The position numbers and the translations under genes are program-made. A stretch of 64,000 nucleotides of DNA, from assembly GCF_009017415.1 (NCBI RefSeq), contig NC_092409.1, positions 744,001 to 808,000 of the forward strand. Direction: 5' to 3'. Positions 1 to 10,985 of the stretch are shown here, piece by piece. This DNA is from Aspergillus flavus. Lineage: Eukaryota; Ascomycota; Eurotiomycetes; Eurotiales; Aspergillaceae. The number at the start of each line of letters is the position of its first letter. The stretch's first letter is position 1. A model generated the notes under the pieces. It ran no database searches and had not been told where the DNA came from. It saw only the letters and a list, made by a program, of their open reading frames with translations.

Positions 1-2574
1 CCAAGGGCTTCAACCGCCGAAGATGCCTGACGAGGACGACTCTGCTTTACGGCATTTGCTGCAGACGCGCGGAATGGAAGATGTGCAGTCGGTGTTGAAA
101 CGATCCGAGAGCGATAATAAAAAAGTCCCGGACCGTAAGGGTAATCAAAACCAAACACCTGATAGTGAAGGCGAACATCCCTTCATTCAGGACTTGAACC
201 CTGACCTTATAGATCCGAATCTATTCTTGATGTCGTTCCCAGAAGCTATCAAAGACATCCCACAGGGTCCAACTCAACCCGAGGTCGCCCCTACTCTACC
301 AGCAGCGTCAGACGATTCACTGTTCCAAGACTGTAGTGACGACACCTTTGTTGAGATTAACACAGAATCCCCAACCGGGGCACAATGCAGGGTTAACGAC
401 TCTCCATCACGGACCAAAGGTTCCAGTAATGAGAATGGGGCCCGAGAAAGTATAGCACATCCGCGACCAGATACGACGCGACTGCCGCTGTCCATCCAAC
501 AGTTACTGAGCAATGAGCCAAGATGCCAGCATGACACTTCAACCAAGGACGACAATCCAAGTGATAGTGAAGGTGTCGAGGAGCTAGTGACGCAATTATC
601 TGACAAGATGGGAAGCTTGCAGATAGGGTCCGACGGCCATGTTCGCTACTATGGCCCAACGTCCCACTTTAATCTGCTAAGAATGCCTACTCCGGATAAT
701 CTGACTATTCATCGCACCGTTCGACAAGACGGACCAGATGTGTTGGATCGCTTGGGTGTCAATAAAGAGATTCCCGCAGGATTTGAGGAGCATCTGATCA
801 ACCTCTATTTCACTTGGCATAACCCGTTGTTTCAAGTGGTCGATAGGGAGATGTATGAGCCAGCAAGGCAACAGTGGCGCACGAAGATGGAGGAGACGCC
901 TTACTACTCTGAGGCACTGACAAACGCCATGTAAGAACCTAGTAGTCGGATTCCACCAACGTGACAGGAACACTTCTGGCTAACTCTCAAAGGTGCTGCC
1001 TTGGAGCGGCATTTGAGCCGCGCTACCATCCCGATTTCATCACGTACCCAAGATCGGTTTCCGACTTCTTCGCCGATCGAGCGAAGGCGCTCCTGGAGAT
1101 CGAGCTGGACTCACCAACTTTAGCCACTGTTCAGGCCATGGTCGTATTAAGCGCACACGATGTTGGATGCAAGAGGAACTCTAGGGGATGGCTTTACAGC
1201 GGTAAGCATCCAATCACTAGCTACTGAGATTCACAGTTGACAATTTGCTGCAGGCATGGCTATGCGATTGGCGTTTGACTTGGGATTGCACATTGACACG
1301 GCCCACTATGTGACTGAAGGATCAATCAACGCAGCTGAGGCGGAGCTACGTCGCAGTGTATTTTGGGGGACTTACACCGTGGACCAGTAAGACACGCCCT
1401 CGCTCCATTATTGATTATCTTTACTGACCCTTTTTGTCTCAAGTCTCTGGGGCTTTTTCCTCGGCAGACCAGTTCGTATTAACATGGAGGATGTCACAGT
1501 GGACAAGCCTGGCCGCCATCAGACGCGAGAGCAGGACCGAAAATGGGTGCCCTATGGCCTTCCCTCTCCACCACTTGCTTGCCTTGCGGCTCCCGTACCG
1601 GACCCAGTCGACCTCCTTAGCCAGCATCGGATTCAGCTTTGTGAGATTATGACCCCCCTTGGTCATGTCCTGTAAGTTGCAACGGAAATGATGCAGTCAT
1701 TGACCTTGTTATTCTAACGGGCCCAGTTATGGATGCTCCCGTGTCTCAAAACGCATCCTACAGGGCTTGAACAAGAACACCACCGACCAACTCCTAAAAT
1801 GGAAAGCCAACCTTCCTGAAGTTCTGCAGATCGATCTCGACAACACAGACGCCCCTGTTTTGCCCCATATTCTACTTCTCCAGTAAGCCAGTCCAACCCA
1901 AGCACTGATTGGCTTGTGCTAACATGCAAACCAGCATGCAATACCACCAAACCATCATCCACGCCCACCGCCCGTGGATCTCCAAACGCTACATCCAACC
2001 CCAACCGCCCCAAGGCCCAGGCCACGTCCACGCTCGAAAAATGTGCATCGAATCCGCAATCGCTATCGCCCAACTCCTCCATCTCTACGAAACTCAATAC
2101 ACCTTCCGTCGCATGAACGTTCAAGCCGTCTCCATCACCTGCTCGGCAGCACTAATGCTAATCTTTGCCACAATCGCAAGCCTGAAACGTGAAGGAGATC
2201 AAGAAATATCAGCTTATCTTAGCATTTGCTTCCGAGCACTGGAAGAATTCGGGGTGTCATGGGAGAGTGCCAAGAGAGCGCAGAACTTTTTAATTAGTCT
2301 CCAGCGACGATGGGAATCGCGGGTCCGTTCGTATACTTCTGCGAAGCGGGCTGTGTCTCAATCACAGAGTCGGTCGCAGTCTTGCTTTCCGACTTCGAAG
2401 AAACCTCGTATATCGAGTGAGTCCGATCCTGGGTCAAGTGAGTCTGGCGTACTGGTTGGTGAGGAGGATGTTCGTGCGTTTGACCCGGTTGGGAGTGGGT
2501 TTCCTATTGATCCGGATATGATGGTGGAGCTGGATTGGTTGTGTACGGAGACCATGCGGGATATGTCTCCTTGA
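1..2574 (+). CDS. Fungal-specific transcription factor, 3' part (NirA-like)
   Basis: Nuclear regulator of the Zn2Cys6/fungal_trans type. The frame is open from base 2, so the gene starts upstream of the window and the zinc cluster is not visible. Six exons join in frame: 2-930, 993-1201, 1254-1386, 1444-1671, 1727-1882 and 1935-2574 (764 residues visible). All introns are GT-AG and 44-62 bases long. The fungal_trans middle-homology region runs from about 790 to 2200. It carries the family pattern FEEHLINLYFTWHNPLF, then RLAFDLGLHIDT, then LRRSVFWGTYTVD and LWGFFLGRP. The C-terminus (YLSICFRALEEFG, near 2210-2260) resembles NirA-type nitrate regulators, which is recognition rather than a search result. 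The target pathway cannot be told from this piece, and no nitrate genes are in the window. Confidence 0.85.
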
Positions 2575-3026
2575 TCAAAATAGAGATGGGTCTATTATTC
2601 TTTTCGTACTTTCCATGTTGTTCCTCTCCAATAAGTGGGTGGTCTACTTTGTAAAACTGGGAATATATATATTTGAACTACTATACTTATGCGATACGTA
2701 GCTGAAGTTTAACCGCAAGTCTCAGCACGAAAAATAATACTTCCACTGTTCCTATGCTCGCACCGTAAAACACTTCCAGGACTTCAAGGTAGTATACCTT
2801 CTATATTATCTAGGAGTCTTGTGCTTTCTTGAGAGTTTAAGATACTAAGCAGAGATAATTATACGTCACGTGCAAGTCCCATGATCGGAAGTCAAACTCC
2901 GTTATCTTATCAGTCAAGTCCACAGCGAGACTAACTTGAATAAGAAATAAAGACCAGATCCGACCGAGTCTAGAGTCTAATGGCTTTCCAACCGCGTAAC
3001 GTTCCATGCCTATTTCAAAATAAAAA
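2575..3026. other. Convergent intergenic region
   Basis: This 452-base stretch lies between two 3' ends (transcription factor on +, methyltransferase on -). It is AT-rich with short T and A runs and presumably holds both 3' UTRs. I see no coding signal. Confidence 0.5.
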
Positions 3027-3929
3027 TCACTCCCTAGTCACACACCAGCATATCATCGTCGCATTACTATCATAATCCGGAACCACTTTTCTCGTCTGCT
3101 CCACCGCATCGTCAACAAAGAAGGTCGCCTCAAGCTTCCACCTCGTCTGCGTAGCGATTTCAACATCACGCCAAAACCCTTTCAGCGACTCAACATTATG
3201 CCGATAATGCAAGGCATTGTCTTCCACACCATGTATGGGATAATGACCACCCAACCGGCTCCCAAGCTGGCGTCCAATGATCATGACACCTGGTTTGTCC
3301 CGACACAACTGAACCAGACGTATCGCAGCCCGAACCTGCGTGTCGTAGTCCCATAAATGGAGCAAAGAGCTTGCAAAGATAATATCGATATTTCCCGACA
3401 AGGTCTGTGATAACGGGCTCCCTGCGAACGCGGGATCGTCTGCGGTGAGATCACCCGTCACAAAGGTGGCTTCGAGACGGTCTTTGTCTCGGAAGAGCTT
3501 GTATCCGAGGTCAATGAATATCTGCTCGAGGTCACATCCGTAGAGCTGCTTTCCGGGTATGCCCTGGTCTACTAGGTAACGGATTTCCTGTCCGAAACAG
3601 CAGCCGGCGTCGAGGAAGGTAGCGGATGGATCTGCTCGGAGACGGTCCACAACTTGGTGGTAGAATGGCATGCGGCGGAAGTTGAAGGCTAGAAAGCGCA
3701 TCTGACCGATGCAGGGGTAGTGGTAGACTTTGAAGGCTTCGTCTCGCTGATCGAAGGGTTACTACACAGAAACGCGTAGTGGGCTGGGGGGACGTACCAG
3801 TGACAGCACATGTGGGATGACCTCTGCGGGTGAAAGGCCACTGTATCTTTCTAGGAGGCTCTGGGCGTCAGCGTTGATGCTTTCAACATCCTTTTGGTAG
3901 ACTGCCATTGGCTTGTTCGTTGATTCCAT
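3027..3929 (-). CDS. SAM-dependent methyltransferase, AusD/Trt5-like
   Basis: Class I S-adenosylmethionine methyltransferase of the small fungal family that decorates meroterpenoids (AusD, Trt5 type). Two exons, 3798-3929 and 3027-3746, separated by a 51-base GT-AG intron, give 283 residues, the usual family size. The start at 3929 is the first Met of an exon leading directly into the family stretch RDEAFKVYHYPCIG at the splice junction. The SAM motif I is LDAGCCFGQ (residues 89-97). An acidic strand-end follows (YGCDLEQIFIDLGY), and FASSLLHLWDY acts as the post-motif region. No polyketide synthase, prenyltransferase or terpene cyclase is visible nearby, so it looks like an orphan tailoring enzyme or the edge of a lost cluster. 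Its substrate is unknown. Confidence 0.85.
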
Positions 3930-4440
3930 GGCTGAAGGTTGACGATGAGAGCAATGAAATGAAGCTGGAAGAAGGTGGTCTCATAGGCCGATGAAGGTCC
4001 GCAGCAGAGGGGTGTTGTGGTGTTATATGGGGCTAGCGTGGGGGCTAAAGAGGTAAGCAGGCTTGCCATGTATTGCCTCTTCCTAGGCTGATAAGGACTC
4101 ACACCGTGTGAGCTTACTATGGCTACTGGCCAATCAAAGGTGGGTTACATGCCCCACGCGTGGGTCCTATTGCTTGTTCCAATGCTAATGCACAACCCAC
4201 ATTGTATTAATCAAACCGATGTCTTGGTTCGGGGTCAGTTCAGCTTCTTGACCGTGTATCAGCTGTAGGCCGAGGTGTCATAACTAGCTGGGTGGATAGC
4301 TATGGACGCCTGCGGTACGTTGCATTTACATCCATCCGGAAAAAATAAATCCCACAAGATTTTATAGATATATCCTTGACATTCCTTGTTCTATATGACG
4401 CTCGCAACATCCTCTATTCCATCTAATTTGAATCAATAAT
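3930..4440. other. Promoter region of the methyltransferase gene and 3' flank of the next gene
   Basis: The upstream region of the methyltransferase starts at 3930. The rest is the 3' flank of the gene at 4441-5196. Short minus-strand open frames here have no recognisable content. Confidence 0.4.
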
Positions 4441-5196
4441 TCATGAGCTCTGATCACTAATACTCAAGGGAAAGTCGATATCAAAAGAAAGCAGTTTCTT
4501 GGGAAAGGATGAAGCCGTGACTGGTTCCGCCATAAGCTTACCCTTTCCCAGTGTCAAACGATGCAGGCTATACCCAACAGGAATTGGACGAGGTCCACCC
4601 AGCGATCTAGACATGGACTGCGTTATGCCCTGACCTACAAAGAGGCTAAACGGGCGACTCCTTATGATAATACCACACCTCTTGAAGCGACACACACTAA
4701 CGTTCGTACCAGATGCCTCCGCCACCCCAGTGATGACATAGACACAGCGAGATAGGCTACGCTTGATGGCGTTGACAACGCAGGGTTGTTCGTTGAGTTG
4801 AGCAAGGAAGGTAGGACTTGGTACGAAGCTAGTTATCTTCAGCGTTTCGATGTCGTAGCACCATTTGATGCGAGCAACGCCCCACTCAACCAGGCCGATG
4901 AAGGTGTCGTGGTTCCAAGCCCCCTTCTCCCATGTATTGCTGTAGTTATGCAGCTGCAGGCTCATGGGCTCTATGCCGAGCCCTTCTTGTGAAGTCCATG
5001 CTTGTGGGTTAAAGATAAGATTATCCAGGTCGTCTATGCCTTTGATCACATTGCCTAGCTGGATGCATTCGCGACGGAGGCTTTGATCAATCTCTGCGAG
5101 CTTGAACGATAGGGTAGTCGTGGTCGATGGGTCCCGGTTGGCCCACATCTTGACCGTTAATGTAGTGGTAGTAGTAGTTGTTGTGGTAGTAGCCAT
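4441..5196 (-). CDS. Hypothetical protein with Thr-repeat start
   Basis: Single-exon frame of 251 residues that I do not recognise. Residues 2-13 are almost all threonine, encoded by an ACN/ACT trinucleotide run (5150-5195), which is a likely microsatellite. The remainder is not low complexity. It has well-mixed hydrophobic and charged segments such as QLHNYSNTWEKGAWNHDTF, and a later stretch SRCVYVITGVAEASGTNV that looks like a beta-rich segment. No signal peptide or transmembrane helix is obvious. It lies between the methyltransferase and the RTA1 gene on the same strand, which could mean co-inheritance but does not show shared function. An alternative is a truncated copy of a longer family member, because the frame ends soon after the beta-rich segment. 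Confidence 0.5.
   Translation of the reverse strand: MATTTTTTTTTTLTVKMWANRDPSTTTTLSFKLAEIDQSLRRECIQLGNVIKGIDDLDNLIFNPQAWTSQEGLGIEPMSLQLHNYSNTWEKGAWNHDTFIGLVEWGVARIKWCYDIETLKITSFVPSPTFLAQLNEQPCVVNAIKRSLSRCVYVITGVAEASGTNVSVCRFKRCGIIIRSRPFSLFVGQGITQSMSRSLGGPRPIPVGYSLHRLTLGKGKLMAEPVTASSFPKKLLSFDIDFPLSISDQSS
5150..5195 (-). repeat. Trinucleotide microsatellite inside coding sequence
   Basis: Imperfect run of ACT/ACA/ACC codons on the minus strand (GTA/GTG/GTT units on +), encoding the Thr tract at the start of the 251-residue protein. Length variation among strains would change only the Thr count. Confidence 0.7.
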
Positions 5197-5731
5197 TCTT
5201 CGTTATGTGATCGGGTTGTGCTTCCGTCGCTGGATGGGTCAGATCTCTTGTTGCATTAGGTTTGGTAAAGATGGTGGACAATTGGTGGTTTTTATATCTG
5301 TCAGACAACTCCGGAGTTTACAGTTACTGACGCGTGACAGTATTACGTTGAAACATATAGAGTAGTAGATTTTCAATATGTTTACCTTTATCCATGGGTT
5401 GCTGGCTACCGCTTCCCTATTGTTGTTAAAGTCATGATCTGAAACATCCGGACAATGCGGAAAGTTCACCTAATGAAGGGGAAATCGGTGCTTTGTTTAT
5501 CGCCACACCTTGAGGGACCTTGTACGAGTTGTTCAGAATTGGTGGCACCTGTCTACATATCAAAATGCAAGTTGCGATATATTAAGAAAGAGGTACCACA
5601 TTTTACAGACGGGAGGATGTGTTTTGCGCCAGTCTCCTACCGAGTATTCCCCATAACAAAGCGAATGGCTTTCGTCCCGGTAATATGATTCAAATTATCT
5701 ATGGCTTCAAGGCAATGTAAGTATAACAAAA
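5197..5731. other. Intergenic, no gene seen
   Basis: This 535-base gap holds the promoter of the Thr-rich-start gene and the 3' flank of the RTA1 gene. Several overlapping short frames on both strands (for example around 5239-5469) look like chance openings. Confidence 0.4.
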
Positions 5732-6728
5732 CTAGGACATCATCATGCCACTCCCCCCAATCCTCTCAAACCGGATTATCCCCCTACAGACAACCCCACT
5801 GCCTCTGAGCCACGCATTAAGCTCACTAGGATGCTCCACATGGAAGATCAACATCGTCCCGAACATCAACAATGCATCAAAAATGTACATGAACCACTCA
5901 TGCGCGACCAAGTACCCACCATTCCCCTGTGCATACTCGATAAGACGGAAGATGGAACGAATAAGGATAAGAGCGCTAGCACCATAGAGGGCATAAAGAA
6001 GTCGTCGCCAGTTGAAGCCAGCTCCACCATCCGCCACAGGATCACGGTTCATGCGCATATGGAAGACCGCCGATGATATCATGAAGAAGCCGAAGAAGAT
6101 GATTTGGACGACAAGGCCGCCGACGATAATGTGCGGTCCATTCTCGGAAATTTTGGATTTCACACCCATCATTCCGGCGCCTGGTGTCGTGAGTCAGCTA
6201 AGTGGACAAATTACATCTTGTCGTTCTGCGTCTTACCTGCGGATTGCATGAGGAATGATAGGACGTCTCCCGCCACGAAGATCTTGGTCATCCATTTGAT
6301 GCGGATCATGCTGTGCTTCTCTGCACCAAGGACGACGATCATTCTGCCCAGTTCCATGTAGATACTCGCAGCGAACAAGGCTGGTGCTACCAGAGTTAGG
6401 ACCGCTTGTACAATGTACGGCCCAAGTGTCCAGTTGGGCGTTTGGTTACAGGCCACAGCACGTGCCACATATCCTATCCATTCGACTGTAATTGAGTGTT
6501 AGCAGAGTTTGTCGCATGATATTAGAGACACAGATGAGATCAGTGCATACAGTAACCACCCAGTAAAAATGGTATAAAGAACCATGTTCGTGTCCGAAAA
6601 AGCTGGTACGTATGTAGTATTGTGGTGGCCAGAAAACAGATTATGAAAATTACAGCTGCTGCAAGGGATGGGTCGTAGTAGAATAATTTGAAACCCTCAC
6701 GGGGTTGTAGGGTGGTCATGTTGCTCAT
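5732..6728 (-). CDS. RTA1-like seven-transmembrane protein
   Basis: Integral membrane protein of the fungal RTA1 family (lipid-translocating or sterol/toxicant-response proteins). Exons 6551-6728, 6237-6485 and 5732-6180 join in frame to 291 residues, the usual family length. The exon 1/2 junction rebuilds the hallmark GGYFEWIGYVAR, and the 2/3 junction gives QSAGAGMMG. I count seven hydrophobic segments, including AAVIFIICFLATTIL, LTLVAPALFAASIYM, IIVGGLVVQIIFFGFFMI and FMYIFDALLMFGTMLIF. The family typically has a conserved HPS/HPE near the last helix, seen here as FHVEHPSELN. Members confer resistance to compounds in yeast. Here it is divergently placed from a Zn2Cys6 regulator (7522), so local control is possible. 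Confidence 0.92.
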
Positions 6729-7521
6729 ATTCCTCCCTCAACTGAACTGGCGTTTATGATTAGTAGACTAACTGACCGAAGCCCATTGTGCTTGATGACT
6801 GGGTTTATATTTAAACAGTCGACCAGTGTCCCTGCCACATATTCTCGACCGTTAAAAAAAGGAAAATTCCCAGAGTACTATAACCAGGACTTCGAAAACT
6901 ATACCCGATTTAGAAAAAAGAACGCGCAGGATGCTTAAAGGGGTTATGGTTCATCGCGTATGCGTATCCGAATTGTGGACCTCAGTGGGTCAGGAATAAT
7001 GTAGTTGGTTTACTGGGGATTGATTCACAACGGCCACATCTAAGAATAACCTTAAGTTGTGCCATGGCAGGATAGCCAATGTTGTTCTCTCGGATCAAGA
7101 GGAACCAGGAATGAAGGATCCTTCATAGTAGGCAACAGCCATTTGTTCCCGTTGTGGACAGGAAGCATCAACATTGCCAATATCGCTGAACAGGGCTTAG
7201 ACTTTTCAACGACCCATCTATGCAGTGGCGGACCAATTGCCTCAAGGGAATGCAAGCGAAGAAATACTCACTGCCGAGAACCATACCCGAGAAGGCATAG
7301 TTTACGAAGCCAGTGCCAAGAAATGACTTCTTTCGAAGAATCTCCGAAGTATCGATAGATTTGATACGCCCCAGTCTCCACTTCCCGACCCCCATAAGCC
7401 ACATTGGTTGGAAGCTGGTCTTTCGATCCCAGACAGATTTGACGTTCACCCTTTCTTTAAGCGAGTTACCTGTCACCCTAACAAGGAAGGCGTCTAGAAC
7501 TGATCGGAGCAAAGAGGAGCC
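6729..7521. other. Divergent promoter region with possible decayed coding remnant
   Basis: A 793-base region between the RTA1 gene (-) and the zinc-cluster regulator (+). Minus-strand frames at 7052-7255 and 7168-7626 have protein-like composition in places (for example GTGFVNYAFSGMVLG) but no family I recognise and no clean start or splice model. I treat it as regulatory DNA with a possible gene remnant. Confidence 0.3.
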
Positions 7522-8676
7522 ATGCCCTCGCGACGGTCTCACACCAAATCCCACCACGGTTGCACTCAATGCAAACAGCGTCGAATCAAGTGTGACGAAG
7601 CGCGCCCTAGTTGTGGTTCCTGTCAAAAAAAGCGTATCGTCTGTGCCTTTCTTAGCCAGGAACCGTTACCCATAAACCCACTGCAACAGTATGCGCCGCA
7701 ACCTAGTAGCCCCAGTCCAGCGTTGCACTCCGCTCCAACGATTCCGCTGCTAGATCTCGAGCTCCTACACCATTGGCACACAACCACGGCCGCGTCATTA
7801 GCGCACAGCAAGTCAATCCAAGACCTGTTTCGCATTACCGTCCCTGATGTGGCACTATCCTATCCGTTCCTTATGCACAGCCTGCTGGCTGTCTCAGCTT
7901 TACATATCGGACACAAATGCCCACCGGAGTGTCGCCGCAAATACACAGAAGCGGCCATCAGGCACAATGATCTCTCCTTATCACTATGCACACCACTCCT
8001 CAGTAATGTGACGGCGGAAAATTGTCATGCCCTGTTCGCCTTTTCGTGTCTTGTTGTGATCTTCGCTTATGCTGCGGAACATGCAGCATCTTCCTTAGAT
8101 ACACTGGATGAAGGCGATGTGGTCAAAGTCTTCAAATTAGTTCGCGGAGCGGGCTCGATAGTGGGCCAAGCCCGTCCCTGGATCGAACAAGGTGAAATGC
8201 GCCAGTTACTTGCTGCCGGTCGCAACTTACGGCAACCGTCTACAACAAAATATGCTCACGAGTTGTATGCGCAATTACAAGAGATCATAGAACAACATGC
8301 AAAACCCTTAGGACATGATCAAAAGGTTGGCTCCGCACTTTTCTCGTCCTTCGAACATCTACGTGATGTGCTTAGGCGGTGCACTACACGTGAAGACCCA
8401 GGTGCCCTTATGTCGTGGCCTGTGATGGTGCATGCGGATTATCTCGACCTTCTGCTGCAAGGAGAACCAACTTCTTTCGTGATTCTTGGCCACTATGGTG
8501 TGGCGTTGGAGCTGTTAAAAGACGAGTGGTGGTTAGATGGCTGGGGTGAATTCTTAGTTAATCTTGCCTTGAAACGCCTGGGTCCTACGGAAGAGTGGAA
8601 GATGGCACGGTGTTTGGAGCTGCTTAGAGCAGATAGAGCGGAAAGAGCAGCTAGAGATGACTCGGCTGGGAGTTGA
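7522..8676 (+). CDS. Zn2Cys6 transcription factor, intronless
   Basis: DNA-binding regulator of 384 residues in one exon. The binuclear zinc cluster is at the extreme N-terminus with the six cysteines at residues 14, 17, 24, 31, 34 and 41 (spacing C-x2-C-x6-C-x6-C-x2-C-x6-C), preceded by a basic Arg/His/Lys start. The rest resembles the short UPC2/sterol-uptake-control-like class. It has LLDLELLHHWHTTTAASL, then SYPFLMHSLLAVSALHIGH, which is the helical core of that family, and a long helical C-terminus. The start at 7522 is the first Met before the cluster and gives the usual spacing. Divergent from the RTA1 gene, it may control it or act elsewhere; UPC2-type factors often respond to sterol or drug stress. 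The role is inferred from family only. Confidence 0.9.
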   Translation: MPSRRSHTKSHHGCTQCKQRRIKCDEARPSCGSCQKKRIVCAFLSQEPLPINPLQQYAPQPSSPSPALHSAPTIPLLDLELLHHWHTTTAASLAHSKSIQDLFRITVPDVALSYPFLMHSLLAVSALHIGHKCPPECRRKYTEAAIRHNDLSLSLCTPLLSNVTAENCHALFAFSCLVVIFAYAAEHAASSLDTLDEGDVVKVFKLVRGAGSIVGQARPWIEQGEMRQLLAAGRNLRQPSTTKYAHELYAQLQEIIEQHAKPLGHDQKVGSALFSSFEHLRDVLRRCTTREDPGALMSWPVMVHADYLDLLLQGEPTSFVILGHYGVALELLKDEWWLDGWGEFLVNLALKRLGPTEEWKMARCLELLRADRAERAARDDSAGS

Positions 8677-9001
8677 TACGTATATCGTTCGGGACCCTCA
8701 CCTTCTAGATCTGGCGCTGGATATGAAGATGTGGTTATGCCTATTTAAGCGATCAGTGGTGCGTGGTCTATAAAGCTGCCTCCAGAGGACAAACAATTCG
8801 GTAGCTTTCCCCGCCCCCCTTCAACAGCTTGTTACCTCGAATAAACTTGAGCTTCTTTACTATATGGCCTAGCCTAAGTGTTGAATAGGGATGGCCTACA
8901 GGCATCGCTTGGATTGCTTCGCATGATAGTCATATACCTTCTTCAAGATCGTTGGTAGCTCCTTTGGAGTCATATCGCCGTAAGCGTATGACCTAGGCCG
9001 A

Positions 9002-10086
9002 TTAGCTGAGTTGCAAGATCTGGTGGCTCTCTGGTATAGTGGCAATGACTTTCTGGAACACTTGGATAGCTTTTTCAATGTCGCTTGATTGATTTGTACA
9101 CTCATATCGCATGCCAAGATAGATTGCTAAATGGTGTAGCCTCGCTGCAAGATGTGGATCGCTGTTCGGCGTGGCTTCAACTGCCTGGCGACTTTTCTGG
9201 ACGGCCTCCTCTAGGTCACATATGTTTCGTGTACGCTTATATCGCGCTCCAAGCTGATTCGCCAAATCGCCAAAGTACGCAGTACGATTATGATGGCCGT
9301 CCGGTGTGACTGTGATTGCCTGGCGAGACAACTGAATCGCCCGTTCAGGGTCCTCCAGCTCATTGATACGATTATAGCGAGCTTCAAGCTTGACTACTAA
9401 GTTATTTAACCAATCTGCAAAATCCGGATGATCAACAGGTAAGACTTTGACTGCTTTACGAGATAGTTGAATGGCACACTCTAAGTCGCTGATCACCTCT
9501 CGGCGATAATACCGACTTTCCAAACTATCGATCAGGTTTGCTAAATAGGTTGAGAGATTTGAGTCATTAGCAGGCGTGGCATCGACAGCTTGGTGTAGAA
9601 CTCTGGTCGTCTCTTCAAGGTCGTTGATATTATCTGTGTGTTTATAGCGCCTTTCAAGCTGACTTCCCAAATTACTTAATCTACTCCCTAGTTTGGGATG
9701 AGAGGCAGGAGTGGCCCTAGTAACCTTGCGAGAGAGCCAGATTGCGTCTCAAGATCCCCACTATGCCCGAAGAGGTCATATCGGCCCTCAAGGCTGCTTC
9801 CCAAGTTGCTCAAGTAGCTTATGAGAGTTGGGTCGTTGTTTGGCGTGACTTCGACAGCTTTGGTGAACAGTCCGATGGCCTCTTCAAGGTCTCCCGGTGC
9901 TCGGTTGAAGAACCAACGAGCTTTGAGAAACACTCCAAGGAGATTTAGTTTTACTACGTAAAGACTCCTGCTTGAGGCTGTCTCTAGGAGTGCAGACTTC
10001 GCGTGTTGTATCGCCTCCTCGGAATCTTCCTCGCGGCCCAAACGCTCGAATTGTTCAAAGAGGTTCATGGCTTTGTTAAGATACAT
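9002..10086 (-). pseudogene. Frameshifted TPR-repeat protein
   Basis: A run of about seven tetratricopeptide-type repeats of roughly 42 residues with the recurring core DLEEAI...A..ATP...P......L..LG..L..RY, as in fungal TPR (often TPR-CHAT or NLR-linked) proteins. The first part is read in the frame 9688-10086 and the rest in the frame ending at 9002. Repeat register continues across a frame change near 9741-9752, exactly where a single base appears missing inside a GDLE(x)AI repeat. A stop at 9002 follows a weakly degraded last repeat, while the neighbouring frame stays open to 8896. No CHAT, NACHT or other effector domain is found. The N-terminus may extend upstream of 10086, since the same frame is open there. 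This is either a decayed gene or an assembly error at one base. Confidence 0.75.
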
Positions 10087-10985
10087 ATTCGTGAAACTGT
10101 TTGTGGCACAATTAGGTGGATATGGTTTCGTGAATATATGTGTTGTTGTCCATGCTTTCTCGAAACAAGCACCAGAGCGAAAGCGTCAGAAAGATGATAT
10201 AGTTACTTGCCAGCGTGACGTCTTTCCACAGTTGTCACTTTAGGGTCCGAGCGTAGCAACCTCACGTCAGCATAATGTCCCTCGCCTGGTCAGTAGCCTT
10301 GTATTCTTCTAAAGAGACTGAACGTGGCCTTCTTCGGCTTCGTCGCGCCTTCCGATACTACACTAAATGATCACGTGCCATAGAGTTCCGTCAGCATATT
10401 ACAAGCAGTGCATATTTATTCGAACAACACAGTGAAGGAGGTAAGTAAATAGCGAATATTCTTGGTGATGCAGTAAGACGAATCGGAGAAGGACATGAAT
10501 ATGTGAGGTGGATCTCCGGATTATATGAGTATTCTACTAGGGTATATTGCCTGACAATGATAGGAGAGCAACCCCACGACGACCCCCTACACTCATCATA
10601 CACCTAGCATACTCCATAGCTGAGATGACACAAGATCGAACACAGCCACAAGACAAGGCCTATGGCCCAAATCAAACAAAATCCAAGGGTGAAATACAAG
10701 TTTTGAATCTCCACGACACGAGTCGTTCTCCATACAACCAATCCATTGGCGCGATTTATCTTCCTCTTTAACCGACCCCGAATTTCACTGCCGAGCAGAT
10801 TCGTCCTCCCCGTGAAACGCCGGTGAAAAGTCCCGCTCCCGGACTGAAACGATCGACATGCTTGGCTAGAGAAGTAATCTCCGCGCCACTTAGATTTTCC
10901 AGCAATGAAAGAAGTCTTGGCGTGCCTTTATGTACCGACTATCTTCTCCTGTCCAGGATGCCGGAAACTCAGAAACTCAGCCAAA
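10087..10985. other. Intergenic between the TPR remnant and the lyase gene
   Basis: About 900 bases. The proximal part may hold an N-terminal extension of the TPR gene (open minus-strand frame just beyond 10086). The distal part is the lyase promoter. Short plus-strand frames (10547-10771, 10823-11125) have no family signal. Confidence 0.4.

Noticed and set aside
10905..10985. Upstream in-frame start for the lyase gene
   Set aside because: It would place 27 non-signal residues in front of a clean signal peptide that begins at 10986.
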